In this document: positions 12,801-26,100 of the stretch, in pieces
How positions within the stretch are numbered: position 1 is the stretch's first letter
Layout of the letters: each line of letters begins with the position of its first letter
Assembly (NCBI GenBank): GCA_030268105.1
Contig: BSDZ01000051.1
Span: forward strand, 82,001 to 146,000
From: Volvox africanus
Lineage: Eukaryota > Chlorophyta > Chlorophyceae > Chlamydomonadales > Volvocaceae
Length of the DNA stretch: 64,000 bases
Direction of reading: 5' to 3'
The notes under the pieces: generated by a model
What the model was told of the DNA's origin: nothing
Databases searched by the model: none
The model's input: only the letters and a program-made list of their open reading frames with translations
Position numbers and translations under genes: made by a program

Positions 12801-15800
12801 GCCTTTGTTCGCCGAACCCTGCCCCTATCCCCGACCTCTCTTTGCGCCCGCGCTTGTATCTGAACCAGGCTATTCTTCGGGAGACCGGACTATTGCCCCA
12901 CATCAATGCGGGGGTAATGAGCGAACTCGATTTAAGGAAGCTCAAAAAGGTGTGGCGGGAAAAGATATGATGGGAAAGTTACTCGAGAGAAGTTGAATAT
13001 GTGCGGGAATCCACACCACATGTTTGCTGGACCCACTCGCCGTATCTCTGCAGCGAGCCTAAAGCGGTGGAGGGGCCTCAGTCTTCCATGGCGTTAGCTG
13101 GGGATGTTCTCTACCATGGCATCTAGGACACTGTCGTTACTTGAGGGAGGCAGGATCTGGTTTGGGCTTTTGCCAGGAACGAATCTGGGAGTCAGGCTTG
13201 CAGGGAGGGAGGGAGACAGGGGTTACCTTTCAGAGTTGCAATCAGGAAGGCAGCTCGCTAGCCCTAAGAGCCTAGGCTAACCTTCATGGCCAGGTCCACT
13301 GACAGGGGACATCACCATGGGTATTATTACCAGAATCTACTGATCCCTTAGCCACCGCTGACCACGGCTGGAATGGCGGATGGCGAGAGCCAGTTTTAAG
13401 GATACGTAAAGAATTGAAGCTGCGACTCCATCCTGTTAGGCATTCTGTTGTTGTTTCTTGCCCACCCTGGTGTCTCCCAGGCAAGTATTATCAATATTAT
13501 CTGTAGCTTATCACATTGCCGTTAGTTACCAAGTTTCTTGAAGCCGCACTGCAGCTCTCCACATCCTCTCCACATCGCTCCGTTACTTTGTCGGAATTGC
13601 GTCTCTCTTTAATTCACACGAGAGAGCTGTCTTTATTTGCACTTCGTTTCCTCTTCAATATGTACCACACTCCTCCACAGCTTTCGACACGCCACTCCTC
13701 CCCGAAGCCCCACCGCAGCCAGCCATTACCGGCAGGTAATGCATCTTAGCATAATGTTTGACTCCTTTACATTCACATCCATATTTCCCCACCTCCAGGT
13801 GTCAGCAAGTCAGGGGCTCATGCTGGAGAGCACTTCCCTGGAGCTTATGCATTCAGGAGGGGCGCACCACAATTGCCCCGACAAAGACCCGGCGAGTCGC
13901 CTCAAGACTATCGAGGCGGCAGGCCGAGCAGCAGTGCCGTATACGTCGGGTAGGTTGTAATGGTAGTGCTAGTACCACAGCGGCAGGGTCGGGGTATGTG
14001 GCACTTCCCGTCCGCTCAATGTTGTTTTGTAAATAGAGGTCAACACATCAGCACGCACTGTTAAGTAATGTGGTTATCTTGTGTTGTTCAGTACTGGTGC
14101 ATTCTCTGACCGGCGGTGGTTAGATGGCGATGGTGCTGGTCCTGCAAAATCTATGTGAGGTGCGGACTGGTTACGGAGCACCTAAAGGGTGTTGCATAAA
14201 GGGTCAAATATGGAATACCATTCTAACTTCTTATGGAGACGGTCTCTAACCAATCAACAACCCTTATTCTCCTCTCCGCTTCCTTGCAGGCATCTTGGTG
14301 GGTATTGGTGACACTCGCTCAGATCGCCTGCATGCACTGGCCTGTCTGCACCGCCTGAACGAGCGCTACGGCCACATCCAGGTAAACGGAGGGTGTAGAC
14401 TGGCGGGAAAGGAGGAATAATTGGCGAATAGACTTGTGGGTGTCGGTGGGGTGGTTGAAGGTAATGTTCAGGCGGGCTGCAGCGGGGCATGTGGGATATG
14501 GCCGGTGTCCTGTCGCCTACAAACACTGGAAGGAATCTCTGGCGGGTGGTGAGAACACGGACACCGGAGCAGTGGGACTACGGTGGAGTGGTGGTAACGG
14601 GACAAAATTAGACACGGTGCGCGGTGGTATCGTGTGTCTTTAGGTACGTGTGTGCAACTCCCTCTTGCTACAGTTTTCGTATTCTCGCTTTCTCCCTCAA
14701 TGAGCCGTCCTGGTTCCAGGTTGGAATCATAGGGACCTGGAGTCACAATAACTTTTAGAAATCCATGAATACATGCATACACGGACGGACAAGGCCCCCG
14801 GTCAGGCCTTTTTGATCAAGTGGAGCTTTGGTCGCTTACATGGCCTTCATCCTGCAGCCGTTTCATCCGCCATCAGTCATTCCCGCAGACGATGCAGAAA
14901 CATTTGGGACCTTCTCAGAAAGCACGGTTGTATGCGTCATTGCATTCATACTCGTCGTTCCCCGGCTAATATGCAATTTTCTCTCCTGATGCAAACCAGC
15001 CTAATAATACCTGTGGCCACAACATGCGGATGGGGAGTCTTAACGCACACGTAGTTCCCACAGGAGCTCATCATTCAGAACTTTCGGGCGAAGCCCGCTA
15101 CTGCCATGGCTACTTGGCCCGAGCCCCCCCTGGAGGAGCTGTTGTGGGCGGTGACGGCGGCACGAATCATGTTTGGACCTAACATGAACATACAGGTACG
15201 GAGTTATCTCATGGCTCATAGCGTTTTACCCAAACAAAACTTAAACTAATTTCTCAAATTCAAAATTATGAGAACACTTCCGAGTACGCACAACTCCATA
15301 GCAGTATGATTGACTGTCAGCTGTCAATTCGAGCTGTTCACTTCCCATCTGTTGCCGTCCCATTACTGCTCATTCCAGTCCACTTCACTCCATGCCAGAT
15401 AACGCCCTTCTTTCGTTTGCATCACTTTATCTCATCCGCTCGCTTCACATGCTCTCGTGACATTGCGACGTCCCATCCCAAACTTCACTGACGGGTGACA
15501 GAACAAGAAGCGAATGCCTCTGCTCGTGATGTCCTGTGAACGGGTCCCTTACCCGCCCTCCGCTGCACGCCGTGGCAGTATAAACCCTTAAACCGTAACC
15601 CCTATAAACCCTAGGCACCACCTAACCTGACACCGCTGGAGTCAGCTGCTGGCGGCAGTTCCGGAGCTTCCTCGCTGGCTGCTCTTCAGGTTGGCTGGCG
15701 GGCCTTGTTGGACGCCGGGATCAACGACTGGGGTAAGACTGTATCGTGAGAAAGAGGAGAGAAGCCGATAGCCGACTGGATCCTAGGCCCTGAGCAAGGC

Positions 15801-18800
15801 GGCCACATGGACTTTGGGGGGATTTTGCTGAGTGGATTTTTCATGTCCCCACCTAGGCAGTAGGGAGAGCAGTAGATGAATATGAGGGCTGGTAGTTAGG
15901 AAGGATGTCTTGATGAAGGTCTGACAGATCCTTTTAAACGCGTAGCTGCCGCTGACATAACATCTGGCGCTCCATGTGATGATTTCTTGCTAGCCCTGCT
16001 GTATGTGACAACGAATCCTGCGGGTTGACATGTCCATTTTTCCTTTGTGTTCTATAAACCACTTACGACTATACGCTATCCGTCCGTCCTTACACCGTTC
16101 CCCCTCGTCTGGCTCGTCCCGAAACGTCCATGTCTCATGCAGGTGGAATCTCCCCCATCACACGGGACTTCGTGAACCCCGATAAGCCGTGGCCGCACCT
16201 CAGCTCCCTTGCCGCCGCCACGGCCGCTGCCGGCAAGCTGCTGCTACCGAGGTTGCCCGTCTATCCCGCATTCCTAGGTCTCAGAGGCGGAGCTCCCCAG
16301 CCCAACCGCCACCCGGACGAGGAGACAGCAGCCGCCGTCCGTGGCGAGCTGGCGGCAAGGGCGCCTGGGACGCCCTTGGCGGCGGCACCGGCCGAAGTGG
16401 CGGCAGCTGGGAATCCGTTGGGGCAGCTCTCCTGCCGTTGGCTAGACTTCAGTGGCGGGCAAGACAGTGTGGGCGCGGCGGTGCTCCGCAGCATTGACTC
16501 TGAGGGGTTCCTGCGTGCCAGTGCCTGGGTTGCGGGCCGGCCGGATGTTGACGAGCAAGAGGTGCTGAGTCAGGGACAGCAGGAGAGGGCGCAGCCCTCT
16601 GGCGTGTCCATCATCTCTACGGCTTTCAGTGTTTCACATACTCCTCCGCCTCCTGCTGCTTCCCCTTGGCCCCTAGCTGCGGCAGCGTCGATGACAATTG
16701 CAACGACAATGGAAGAAGCAGCGATACCGACGACACCGGCGGCAACGACGGCAGAGATGGGAAGTATGGCAGCGACGGCGCAGCGTGGCAGTATGCCTAT
16801 ACCGCGCTGGCGGGAGGGCCGCGTATGGCGGGTGGCGGTTAGTGTGGATGGCGCATTGGAGGGAATGCCCCGACCCACAGATCCCTCACCACGCGTTACC
16901 AGGTGGGTATTGACCGTGGTTACATAACATACATGTATTTACGTGCATTTATATTGACATTTTTGGAAATTATATTGGATATGATATCTAAATCTATACC
17001 TACCTACCTTCCTGGCGACCTGTCGACATGACTTCATACATTTCAAAGTGTGTGTATATATGCATATATGCATACAGGTATACTTATCTGCACATATGCA
17101 CATGAATATGTATATCTGCAGTCGTAAGCAAAACCTAATCCGTCTGTCTCCTATCAGGGTGCCAGGTATGTAGATGGGTGGGTAGGTGGGTGCTGAGGAC
17201 TGAAAGGTCCAGCAGTAGTTGTTGGAAATCGGAGCAACGAGAGCACTGGGCGGATAAGAAAGGAAAATGATATGTTCGCGGGAAGACGACGGGTCTTGGA
17301 GGACTGGACGGGAAGAACTGGAGGCCGTAAATGTGAGATGGTCTAACGTCAATCTCCCCTCTCCTGATCTGTCTCACGCAAGCCCCCGGTGCACATTTGC
17401 ACACCATTCATTCATGCATGCATGCATGCATGCATGAAATGCTCTCTCATTCGCAAACGTTAGCAGCAACTAAAGACGGTCGTAAAAGAGAATCGCCCTG
17501 GAAATAATTGATACTTGCCAGGCCAACGCTGAAACCTTGCCATCGCCTAACCGATGCAGATCTTAACCGTGTCCTCCTGGGCGGAGGAGCTTTGAGGTTC
17601 CCCTCTTAAATTTTATCGTTGGTACAACGACCGTCCACCATGAAAGTACTTGTGTCAATATATATCAGCCATCACAATGGGGACTCTAATAAATAATAAA
17701 ATAATCGGGATGAAATAATAACATTTCATTGCTATTAGCTGGAGCAGTGGATCCAGCAGGAATTGAAAAGGGGAAACGTTTGCTACTGTCGCTGTTTGTT
17801 CGCGGTGGTCCTGCGGCTGGTTCCCCTTGCTGTTCGCCAACCCTCACTGGCTCAGTCTTCTGGAAGGGGTTCTGGCGAGAGGTCGGCCGCTGCAGCGGGA
17901 CGAGCTGGAACTTTTGCTGCGCAGCCGGGGGGCGGACTATGACGCCGTGTGTGCCGCTGCTGACGAACTGCGTCGCCGTACATGCGGCGATACAGTGTCT
18001 TACGTCGTCAACCGGAATATCAATTACACAAACGTTTGCACATACAAGTAAGGCACCAAGGATACGTGGGGACATGGCGACGTGTCGCCCATCAAAAGGG
18101 GTAATGGTATGGGACCTGTTCCCGACTACCGTGCGGAGGTAACACTTGAGGCCGATACACGCCGCACCTTTGATGCACATGGATTCTTTGCTGTGGAGGA
18201 TGGCCCGCTTCCTACCCGTCGTGCCATCCCTCCGTAGTCTTGTCATTCTGGTCGGCTTCAGCGGTTGTCTGTGGTCTCGGAAGAGATGTTCACATCGTTA
18301 TGTCGAAGCACATCCCGTTGCCCACTGAGGAAGGCATGGAAGGATACCTGCTGCAGCAGCAAGGGTGTAAAGGCCAAAGTCAAATTAGTTCTAGTCCAAC
18401 TCTAAACGCGGACGTAAAACTGCGAATCAGTTTTAGGAACTCGGGAAACGCCTACACCATACTCGCCATACTCCCAAACGTTCTCACGATTACATACTCA
18501 CATGTCGACTCCTCCTTCCTTCCACGAGCTCTGCAGGTGCTCCTTCTGCGCCTTCTCGAAGGGCAGGACTGCTGAGGAGCTAAGAGGTCCCGCGTACGTG
18601 GTGCCGTACGAGGAGATTGCCAGGCGTACGGCAGAAGCCTGGGATCGGGGTGCCACTGAGGTACGTATGCCTTTGCGTGCAGGCAGGATGGGGTATGCTG
18701 ACTTACGTAGATGGCGGTGGTCAGTGTTGTGCGTTGTAGATACATACATCATACATACAGACATACACATGTCGTGTGTTGCCTCCCGCGCTGTGGTTCG

Positions 18801-21656
18801 GCCCGGTCAGGGCCCCCGGTGTTTGTCCTTTCAGGGCAAGTCGCCCACAATGTAACACCCGGTCTTACATACATATATGTTTATCTTGATACCGTACAGT
18901 ATTGAACTCATGCCACATTGTCCGCACTTTTAGTGTTTCGTGTTTCATAATGTCGTCATCGCCATTGCCAACCCTGCAGGTGTGTATGCAGGGCGGCATC
19001 CATCCCAACTTCACTGGCGATACCTACCTCCGAATCGTGTCTGCTGCCAAAGCAGCCGCTCCTGCAGTGCATGTGCACGCCTTCAGCCCGCTCGAAGTAC
19101 ACCACGGTGCTACAAGTCTGGGGCTCACCTACGAACGGTGAGTACATCGGGGGTTTATCCCTCATGGGGAATGAGTTGTCTTTTCAGACGTTCCAAGCTT
19201 CAAGTTTTTTAACTCTAAAACGACATTCTCCACCCATCCCCCCCTGCCCATCTATTCTCCGTGCACCTCACCACCCGCCCTACACGTATGGTGCACCTCC
19301 GTCTGTTCTTTGAGGTCTCGTTCGCTGACTCCGGGCGCAGTTATCTGGAGCGGCTTGCGGTTGCGGGTCTGGGCAGCCTGCCGGGCACTGCCGCTGAGGT
19401 GCTTCACGATCACGTGCGGAGCGTGCTTTGTCCCGACAAGATTGATACCGCCACGTGGCTCAAGGTAGATGCATAGCTAATAGGAAGGTCATGGGCACGG
19501 CAGGAAAAGCCGGGAAATGCCATTAACTGTCTTAAGCTCTCTGTCTTTAGATCTTTGACTCAAGTTAAATCGGCGATTACAGGCTAAAGAACAACCAAGC
19601 TGAGATTGAGGAGACAGGCTAACGTGGTTGCCAAAGTTGAAGATGAGGGAAGAAGGATATGGAAACAGTGATGCGATTGAGCAGGAAGAAGGGGCGGCAG
19701 CAGAGGGGCGCGGGAGGGACTGCTCCACGCAGTGAGATGTCGCGGACTGAAGAGATAGTGTAAAAGCTGGACGGATTGGGTTTCGGAGCTGGAAAGGGGA
19801 AAGGGACCCTGGAATGCCCGAGGCACAGTCAAACCCTAGCTGTAACAACCTATTTCACCAAGCAAATGAACGGTACATGTAAAATTGTGTAGCTCTATTA
19901 CTGCAGCATGGCAAGGCCCCCCGTTCTCCCCTGTGTGCAGGTGGTGGGTGCAGCCCACCGTGTGGGCTTATGCACGACCTCGACCCTTATGTTTGGCAGC
20001 GTTGAGGAGGGGCCTGCTGCCTGGGCTTCCCATCTAGTGTTGCTAAGAGAGTTACAACAGCAGGCAGAGGCGACTGCAGGTCATGGTAGTGGTGTAGGCA
20101 TCACGGAGTTTGTACCACTCCCATTTGTACACATGGAGTCGCCTGTGTACATTAAGGTGCGTTGTGGCCGCCTCCAGAGGTGACTCCTCTCACAGTTCAT
20201 CCCCCGGGGAAAGGGCGAACATTGTAAGAGAGACCGGATGCCGTGCAGTAGATCCCTTTGAAGAACCCAATCAATCCTTGACGCAAATCATTTCGGAGAA
20301 TCGAAGTTCGCAAACCGCTACCATAGTGTAGCCGAAGTTGAAGAGAACTTTTCACTAATCTTGCAGTTCGTTCTCCCCAGAACGGCTCGCCCGCCTCTCT
20401 GGATGCTTTATGCAGCTGCAGTTGTCCCCTTCCCGGTTCCCTTGCAGCGCGTAGCTGTTGGCTTTTCGCTTCCAAATATTATTTGTATCACCCCTGTTCG
20501 ATGTCTCTTTTGGATTGGTTGGGCGGCGGTGTGGCCGCGTTCCTCAGCAACCAGCTAACAGGTGGTAGTTGACAGCATCCATTCGGTCAGCGTGTGACGC
20601 CCGTGGGCTCTTGTGACTGGGTCGGTTTCTTACCACCATCTGCCCCGATACGCTGGCGACGTCGTCCCCGCCACTGTGGGCATCGCTGCCTCGGTCCCCG
20701 CAGGGCCAAGCCCGCCGCGGCCCCAGCCTGCACGAGATCGTGCTGCTGCATGCGGTGGCCCGACTTGCGCTACACCCCCACGTGAACAACGTCCAAGCCT
20801 CATGGGTCAAAGTGGGCCCTTCGCGGGCAGCACAGCTGCTGGCGGCAGGGTGTAATGACATGGGTGGCTCCATCATGAACGAAAGCATAACGCGAGCGGC
20901 AGGTGAGAAGTGCGGCTGCGGGATTAGCGAAAAAGCCGACCGAACGAGGTGAGCGCCGCCGCTGCTACCAGCAGCAGCAGCACCCCCACCCCCACTATCA
21001 GAGATCCACCTTGGAGTTAGCGAGGGACGGGTGCTAGGAAGGATGGATGACAGGTGATCCTGACGCCGCCGACTGAAGGCGATTTTGTAGATGATGTGCC
21101 GCACAATATTTGTTTGTTCGACGCATTCTGGATGCACAGTGGAAATTTGACGTGTCTCTGTAAAGAAGCGAGAACGTTTTTGACAAACAGCCGATGATCG
21201 TATTCTGCTAGGGGGGGTACAATCCGTCTATTAGTCCATGTGGCGTTCTCATGTCGGTTTAACCCGTTTTTAAAATTGTTCAAATTCGCAAGTGTAAGGG
21301 TCAGGATTCTAAAGAGGAAGAAGGGTTCGTAATGCCCGATTGCCCGTACGTAGGTATGCCACGTCCGTACATATGGGAAGATGTAAACACGTAACCGTTG
21401 GTTGCATTCCTTCACCCGAAGTGAGCTCCCAACCACTGAATTCCTGTCTCCATCCTTACGATCCGCAGGCGCCGCCCATGGCCAGGAGCTCCCGCCCGTC
21501 CGAATGGAGGAGATCATTCGAGCCGCTGGTCGGCAACCGCGGCAACGGACCACGCTTTATGGGATGCCACCAGTTGAGCAGACTGCCCGTTCATATGGCA
21601 CGGTGCCACTGCAGCCGCTCGTGTTCGCAGCGCCTACAGTCGGTGGACTACGGTAA
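9891..21656 (+). CDS. Bifunctional FO synthase (fused CofG-CofH radical SAM enzyme)
   Basis: Sixteen exons, phases consistent, 1124 residues: 9891-10472, 11322-11432, 12463-12609, 12869-12949, 13799-13949, 14290-14381, 15064-15195, 15615-15732, 16143-16902, 17856-18047, 18537-18660, 18980-19137, 19341-19464, 19941-20156, 20704-20902, 21469-21656. The family joins 5-amino-6-ribitylaminouracil with tyrosine to make the deazaflavin FO (8-HDF), in green algae an antenna pigment of DNA photolyase. CofG half: the radical-SAM cluster CRDMCGYC (about 203-210) in VFLPITRLCRDMCGYCTFA, then GAAAGCSEALLTLGDKPEDR, SQGLMLES, GILVGIGDTRSDR, IIQNFRAKPATAM and GGISPITRDFVNPDKPWP. CofH half: GDTVSYVVNRNINYTNVCTY, second cluster CTYKCSFC, VCMQGGIHPN, HAFSPLEVHHGA, ITEFVPLPFVHMESP, NNVQASWVKVG, GCNDMGGSIMNESITR, and QRTTLYG near the end. 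The first 150 residues are Arg/Ala/Thr-rich and acid-poor, like an organelle transit peptide. An Ala/Thr/Ser-rich insertion of roughly 150-200 residues in exon 9 separates the halves. Which ATG is used at the 5' end is uncertain. Confidence 0.93.
15577..15614 (+). other. Telomere-like tract forming a splice acceptor
   Basis: The end of FO synthase intron 7 carries degenerate CCCTAAA-like units (ACCCTTAAACC, TAACCCC, TAAACCCTAG). The last unit supplies the AG at 15613-15614 that borders exon 8. The pyrimidine runs of the CCCTAA strand act as the acceptor tract. Confidence 0.5.
17412..17436. repeat. (ATGC)n microsatellite
   Basis: Short tandem CATG/ATGC repeat inside the long intron between FO synthase exons 9 and 10. 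Confidence 0.85.
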
Positions 21657-23130
21657 GAGCCACCTGCGACCGCCACATGCATGCAGTGCCTGCACGAAAA
21701 CATGGATAACACTCCGTGGCTGCTTGGCGGCGGGCTGCTTGGACTAACTGATTGTGCAGGTGTTGCCAAGCAGAATTTTTTTCCGTGAAGATATGTGGGC
21801 CCGGGTTTTCCGAACCGGGGCTCGGGCATTATAGCATGTGTTGTGGCGCAGTTCAACCTACGCAAGGGGCCTAGTGTTATGTGTGACGATTTTTAAGTAA
21901 CGCAAGCTGGAGGACAGGAAGGAGATCGAATTTCTCTTCATCTTATTTGAAGATACGTATCATCATCATGCTAACAAAGATACGTACCTTCCAAGTAAGT
22001 TAAGCTAATTTAACTTACGTACCTTTACATATTACACGCGGTCCACGAGGTAAACAACTTGTTCTTACTGCGTCGTAAATGGGCAATACGACAGAGTTCG
22101 GCAGGCGGAGGCTTTTGGAATGATGTCTATATCATATGTGCCGTAGGCTCGGGTTTTCTTTCCCTTATCCCTTTCGGGTACCTCTCGTTCTCCATACGAC
22201 GCGGTACGTATGCAAGTATCACTATGGAGAAAAAGGGAGAGATGGTTTGGGGGCTTATGGGGGCTTATGAGAGGAAGGGACCTGATAGACACATTCTGCG
22301 GTCTATCGTTGCTGTCCCAGGATGCGAACAGACTGAAGTCCAGGATCTTGAGCGTATAAGAAGCATGCGCAACGGGTTCACTTGAACGGGTTCCCTAGGG
22401 TGCATGTTATGTCCAGAGCAAGATGAGTCCTGTCCATGTTGCCGTTCGTGATGCCCCTACGTACAAACTTTGCGGGGTGCAAGTGTCACGAGGGCAAAGC
22501 TTCGCAACGTTGCTTTAATCCTGACAACGCGGCCGGTGTGGAACATGTCCACCTGGTAATTAGTCACAAGATAAATCTACACTAGGACGCAAGTTCCGTG
22601 CATTGCAATCATAGCGCAAAGCCTCCCCGACCCACCATAAAAACGGCCACATTACGCGGATATATACGCGGACGTCCTCCTTGAACAAAGAGCATGCTGG
22701 GTTGCAATCATCCTTGACCAAAAAATATGCATTAGTACAACAGTAGGGCAAAACAACGGACAGCAAAACTATACCACAGATTACTGACAACGATGCTGCA
22801 TTTGAAATCTTTGTACTTGTCTCTCACCACATCCTTTGCACTCTAAGTTAGTTACCTGGCTCCAATCATCTTACAAAACAACCATAAACCCTCCGCTATC
22901 ACAGGAGCTTGATTTCACACCATCCACATCCATTATATAACCAGAACAATTCTCGGAAAATAATTGTCGGCTTCAGATTCACCGCTACATACGGCTGACA
23001 GGAGATCTTAATCCTGCAGGTTGCAAGGATGCGATGTTTTACGCACATTCCCAATTACCTCCCCGTTAGTCAACAATATCTATTTCTGAATTATATTTTG
23101 TATCTTGGTATCTAACACTACCTACAACTG
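21657..23130. other. Spacer between FO synthase and the Sec16/p115-like gene
   Basis: This convergent spacer of about 1.5 kb holds two 3' ends. Short open frames on both strands show no recognisable domain. I found no clear TGTAA close after the FO synthase stop. The stretch at 21895-22040 repeats short TTAACTTACGTACCTT-like words. Confidence 0.45.
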
Positions 23131-26100
23131 TCATCCAGACTGAAGCTGCTCCCCTGTAGCTGCGTCCTGATGGCCCACACCGTCATCCTCGCACCTTATC
23201 CTGCCCAGCTCCATGATCGCGTACTCGGTCTCGATCTGCTCAATAAGGGGCTCTGGGTCGTCTCCAGCATCCCGCAACGCGTTCGTCAGCACCACCACCT
23301 TCATGCTCTCCTGACCCAAGCACAGCAACAGCTCGTCGTGCTCACCCTGCAGCGCCACCAGGGAGTCCCGCGTGGCCTCCAGCTCTAACTTAACGCACTG
23401 AAGCGCTCTGTGTAGCGCTTCTGCAGTTCCTCGCCTTCTACACGAGTGGGGGACAGCGTTTCCGCAAGTACTGCCCTCTCCGATCGCTCCATCGTCAGAG
23501 CCTCTGCTAATGTGTCACGCTCCACCACTATCTCAAAGAATTTGGCAGCCATTGCCTCCCGCTCCGCCTCAGCCTTTCCCCGGGCATCCTGAGCCTGCGT
23601 GCATGCGACCTCAACAACCTCGAGCCTCGATACCAGTCCATCCCGCTCTGCCTTCAGTGATGCCAGCGCCGTCTCCAGCTCTCCGGCACGCTTCTGCAGC
23701 CCGTCACGCTCCCTTTCAACTGCCGCAATCACTAGTGCCGCTACCTCGCGCTCTGAATCCACAAGAGCATCCAATCGCGCCTCCCACGAAGCCCGCTCCT
23801 CGACAGCGGCCGGGTCCACCTCTTGTGTGGCAGTGACATTCAGTGAAACCATCACCGGTGGCTGCTGCAACTGCACCAGCAGCGACTGGCTTTGCGATGC
23901 CCCCAGGCCTGCTGCCTCAGACGCTGCATCGGACAGCCGCTTGCCCAGCTGCTGGAAGCGCTCGCCAGGGCCGGACCTATCCTCCACTGCTGCTGCCTCT
24001 ACCACCGGGCGTGCAACGGGCGGACCCGGGAGCAGCACAGGGGTGGCGACATGTTCTGTGGCGGCGCCCGCAGCAGCCACGCGAGTAGGCGTGGTAGGAC
24101 TTGTATCTACACATGGCCGCTTGAGGCTTGCAGACGGGGTCCATTCCGCATGTGTATTCGGGATCTGAAGCATAGGTGCAACAGCGAGGGATGTGAGTGC
24201 GCTGACATCAACCCCCATGCGGGCCAGTGCTACCGTTGCCAATTCCAAGGAGGATTGGAAATGCAGTAGCAGAGCAGTGCCGACTTGGGGTTTTGTCACC
24301 GCCCCACCGTTGCCGGCAACCGCACTGTTGCGAAGCTGCTCCAGTGCCTGCACCACGCTGTCGATGGCTGCTGCCGCAGCGGCGGCCGGAGCTGCGACCT
24401 CAGAATCCAGCACGCTTTCCTTATTTGAAGAACCCACTGCTTCCCCTTGCTCTCTTGGTGCGACAGCTCTTGAAATCTGCTGCTCAGGCGCCGTCCGCCC
24501 CAGAACCTCCAACTTGTTGGCTACTTGAGCCTGAGCCTCGTCACCCAGCCGATCAAAAAAGCTGGTCCCCTCCACAGTTTCCAGCCTTGCTACTGAGCAA
24601 ACCTCAGTGCTGGTTCCCGATGCCTCAACCGATTCTAAAGGCACCGTCCGCTCGCCAGCTTTGCTCTGGCGCTCCTGCCCCAGTGAAATACCGCCGTTCG
24701 GCACCTGGAAGAGCGAAGCCTGTCGGCTGTGTTCCTGCAGCAACGGCTGCGAGATTGGCGCGGGCTCGATCCCAGCGGACGGGTTGTGCGAACGAGTGAA
24801 ATCCGGCATGGGATGTCGGTCATGTGGAATAGCCATGGCCACGGGGAGGCGCAGGCACAGCGGCGTATCAACAACAGTCGCGGAGGCACTCTCGGGCACG
24901 CTCGTGTCAGGACTCATCTTCTGTGCGTCCTGATTGGGCTTGCAGGGAGGCGCCGTCACTGTGACAAGTACTTGGCCATTTGTAATGACGGGCTGCTGCT
25001 GAGGCCGTAGCTGGGGCTCCCGAAGTGAAGAATCCACGGTGGCTGCTTGCTTAGGTGGCTGCTTGATAAGCATTAGGCCCGTCCCCGGCTGCCCGAGCTG
25101 TGCGGAGCAACATGCAAGCTTGTACGAGGACAGGTCCGCTTCAACCAGTGGCCCCGCACTGCCCGTGGATCCCGAACCGTCCTCAATTGCCACCACCATC
25201 TCTATACCTTGCTGCGGTAACTGAGATGTCATCACCCTTGCCTTTGCCGTTTGCTGCTGTATCTGCTGCTCCTGCAGCTGCAAAAGCAACTGCGGGGTGT
25301 ACTCCTGTCGTGGATTCCTTAGCTGCCAGTTTGCGCACAGAGCTAGAAACTTGCGGCCGGTACGCAGATGCTCAGGAAGCTCCCACGGCAGAGGACCATC
25401 CAGCTTTGCCGGAACCCCGGGATGCATAATGCCATCAAAGTCCTCCTCACTCGAACCAACCACACCTGCCATATCCACAAACCCGCTCACAACAGCAGAA
25501 GCGGTGCTTTCTGCGGCGGTTGCATTGGATAGTGCAGCTGGGACTTGAGCTGCGGCCTCCGCAATAGCGCCGAGGGATGCGACAACCGAGGACAGCGGCG
25601 TGAGCTGCTTCGCACATGCAGCGCCCAAGCCCAGTAGCAGCTCGGGGACTAAAGTAGTAGCCAATTGGTCTGTAGATATGACCAACCTCGGTGCTCCGTC
25701 AGCGGCACCCAGTCTGCTCGCCCGCCGCAGCTCCTCAACGGCTGCTGCGCCAAGTAAAGGCGCAGCAATGACATTACTGACGTCAACCGCCGCCACCATT
25801 GGCTCTGGAACAAACGAGCCGGAGACGTGTGGTGCAGTATGGAGGGAGCTGTACCTGACGTGAGGAGCTGTTACATAGACCGGGTCTTCCCTGTGTCCCA
25901 CGCCCTCCACCATAAGGCTCAATCCCCCCGCCACCGCAAATGCTTCATCCTCAGCTGACGCCGTAACGGCTTGCCAAACTGGCTCGGCCATAGTCTCTAC
26001 AACCTTTGCCAATGCTGCTGTTCTTGTGTTGTCTATCGCCACACCAAGAACAGCCAACTGTTCTTGCTGCTGCTGCGCCTGCGCGTCTGGTGCTGAAACA

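Noticed and set aside
23385..23400. Frameshift at the end of the 915-codon frame
   Set aside because: A 74-nt intron (23398-23471) with usable borders joins the coiled coil to the p115-like tail in phase, so no frameshift is needed.
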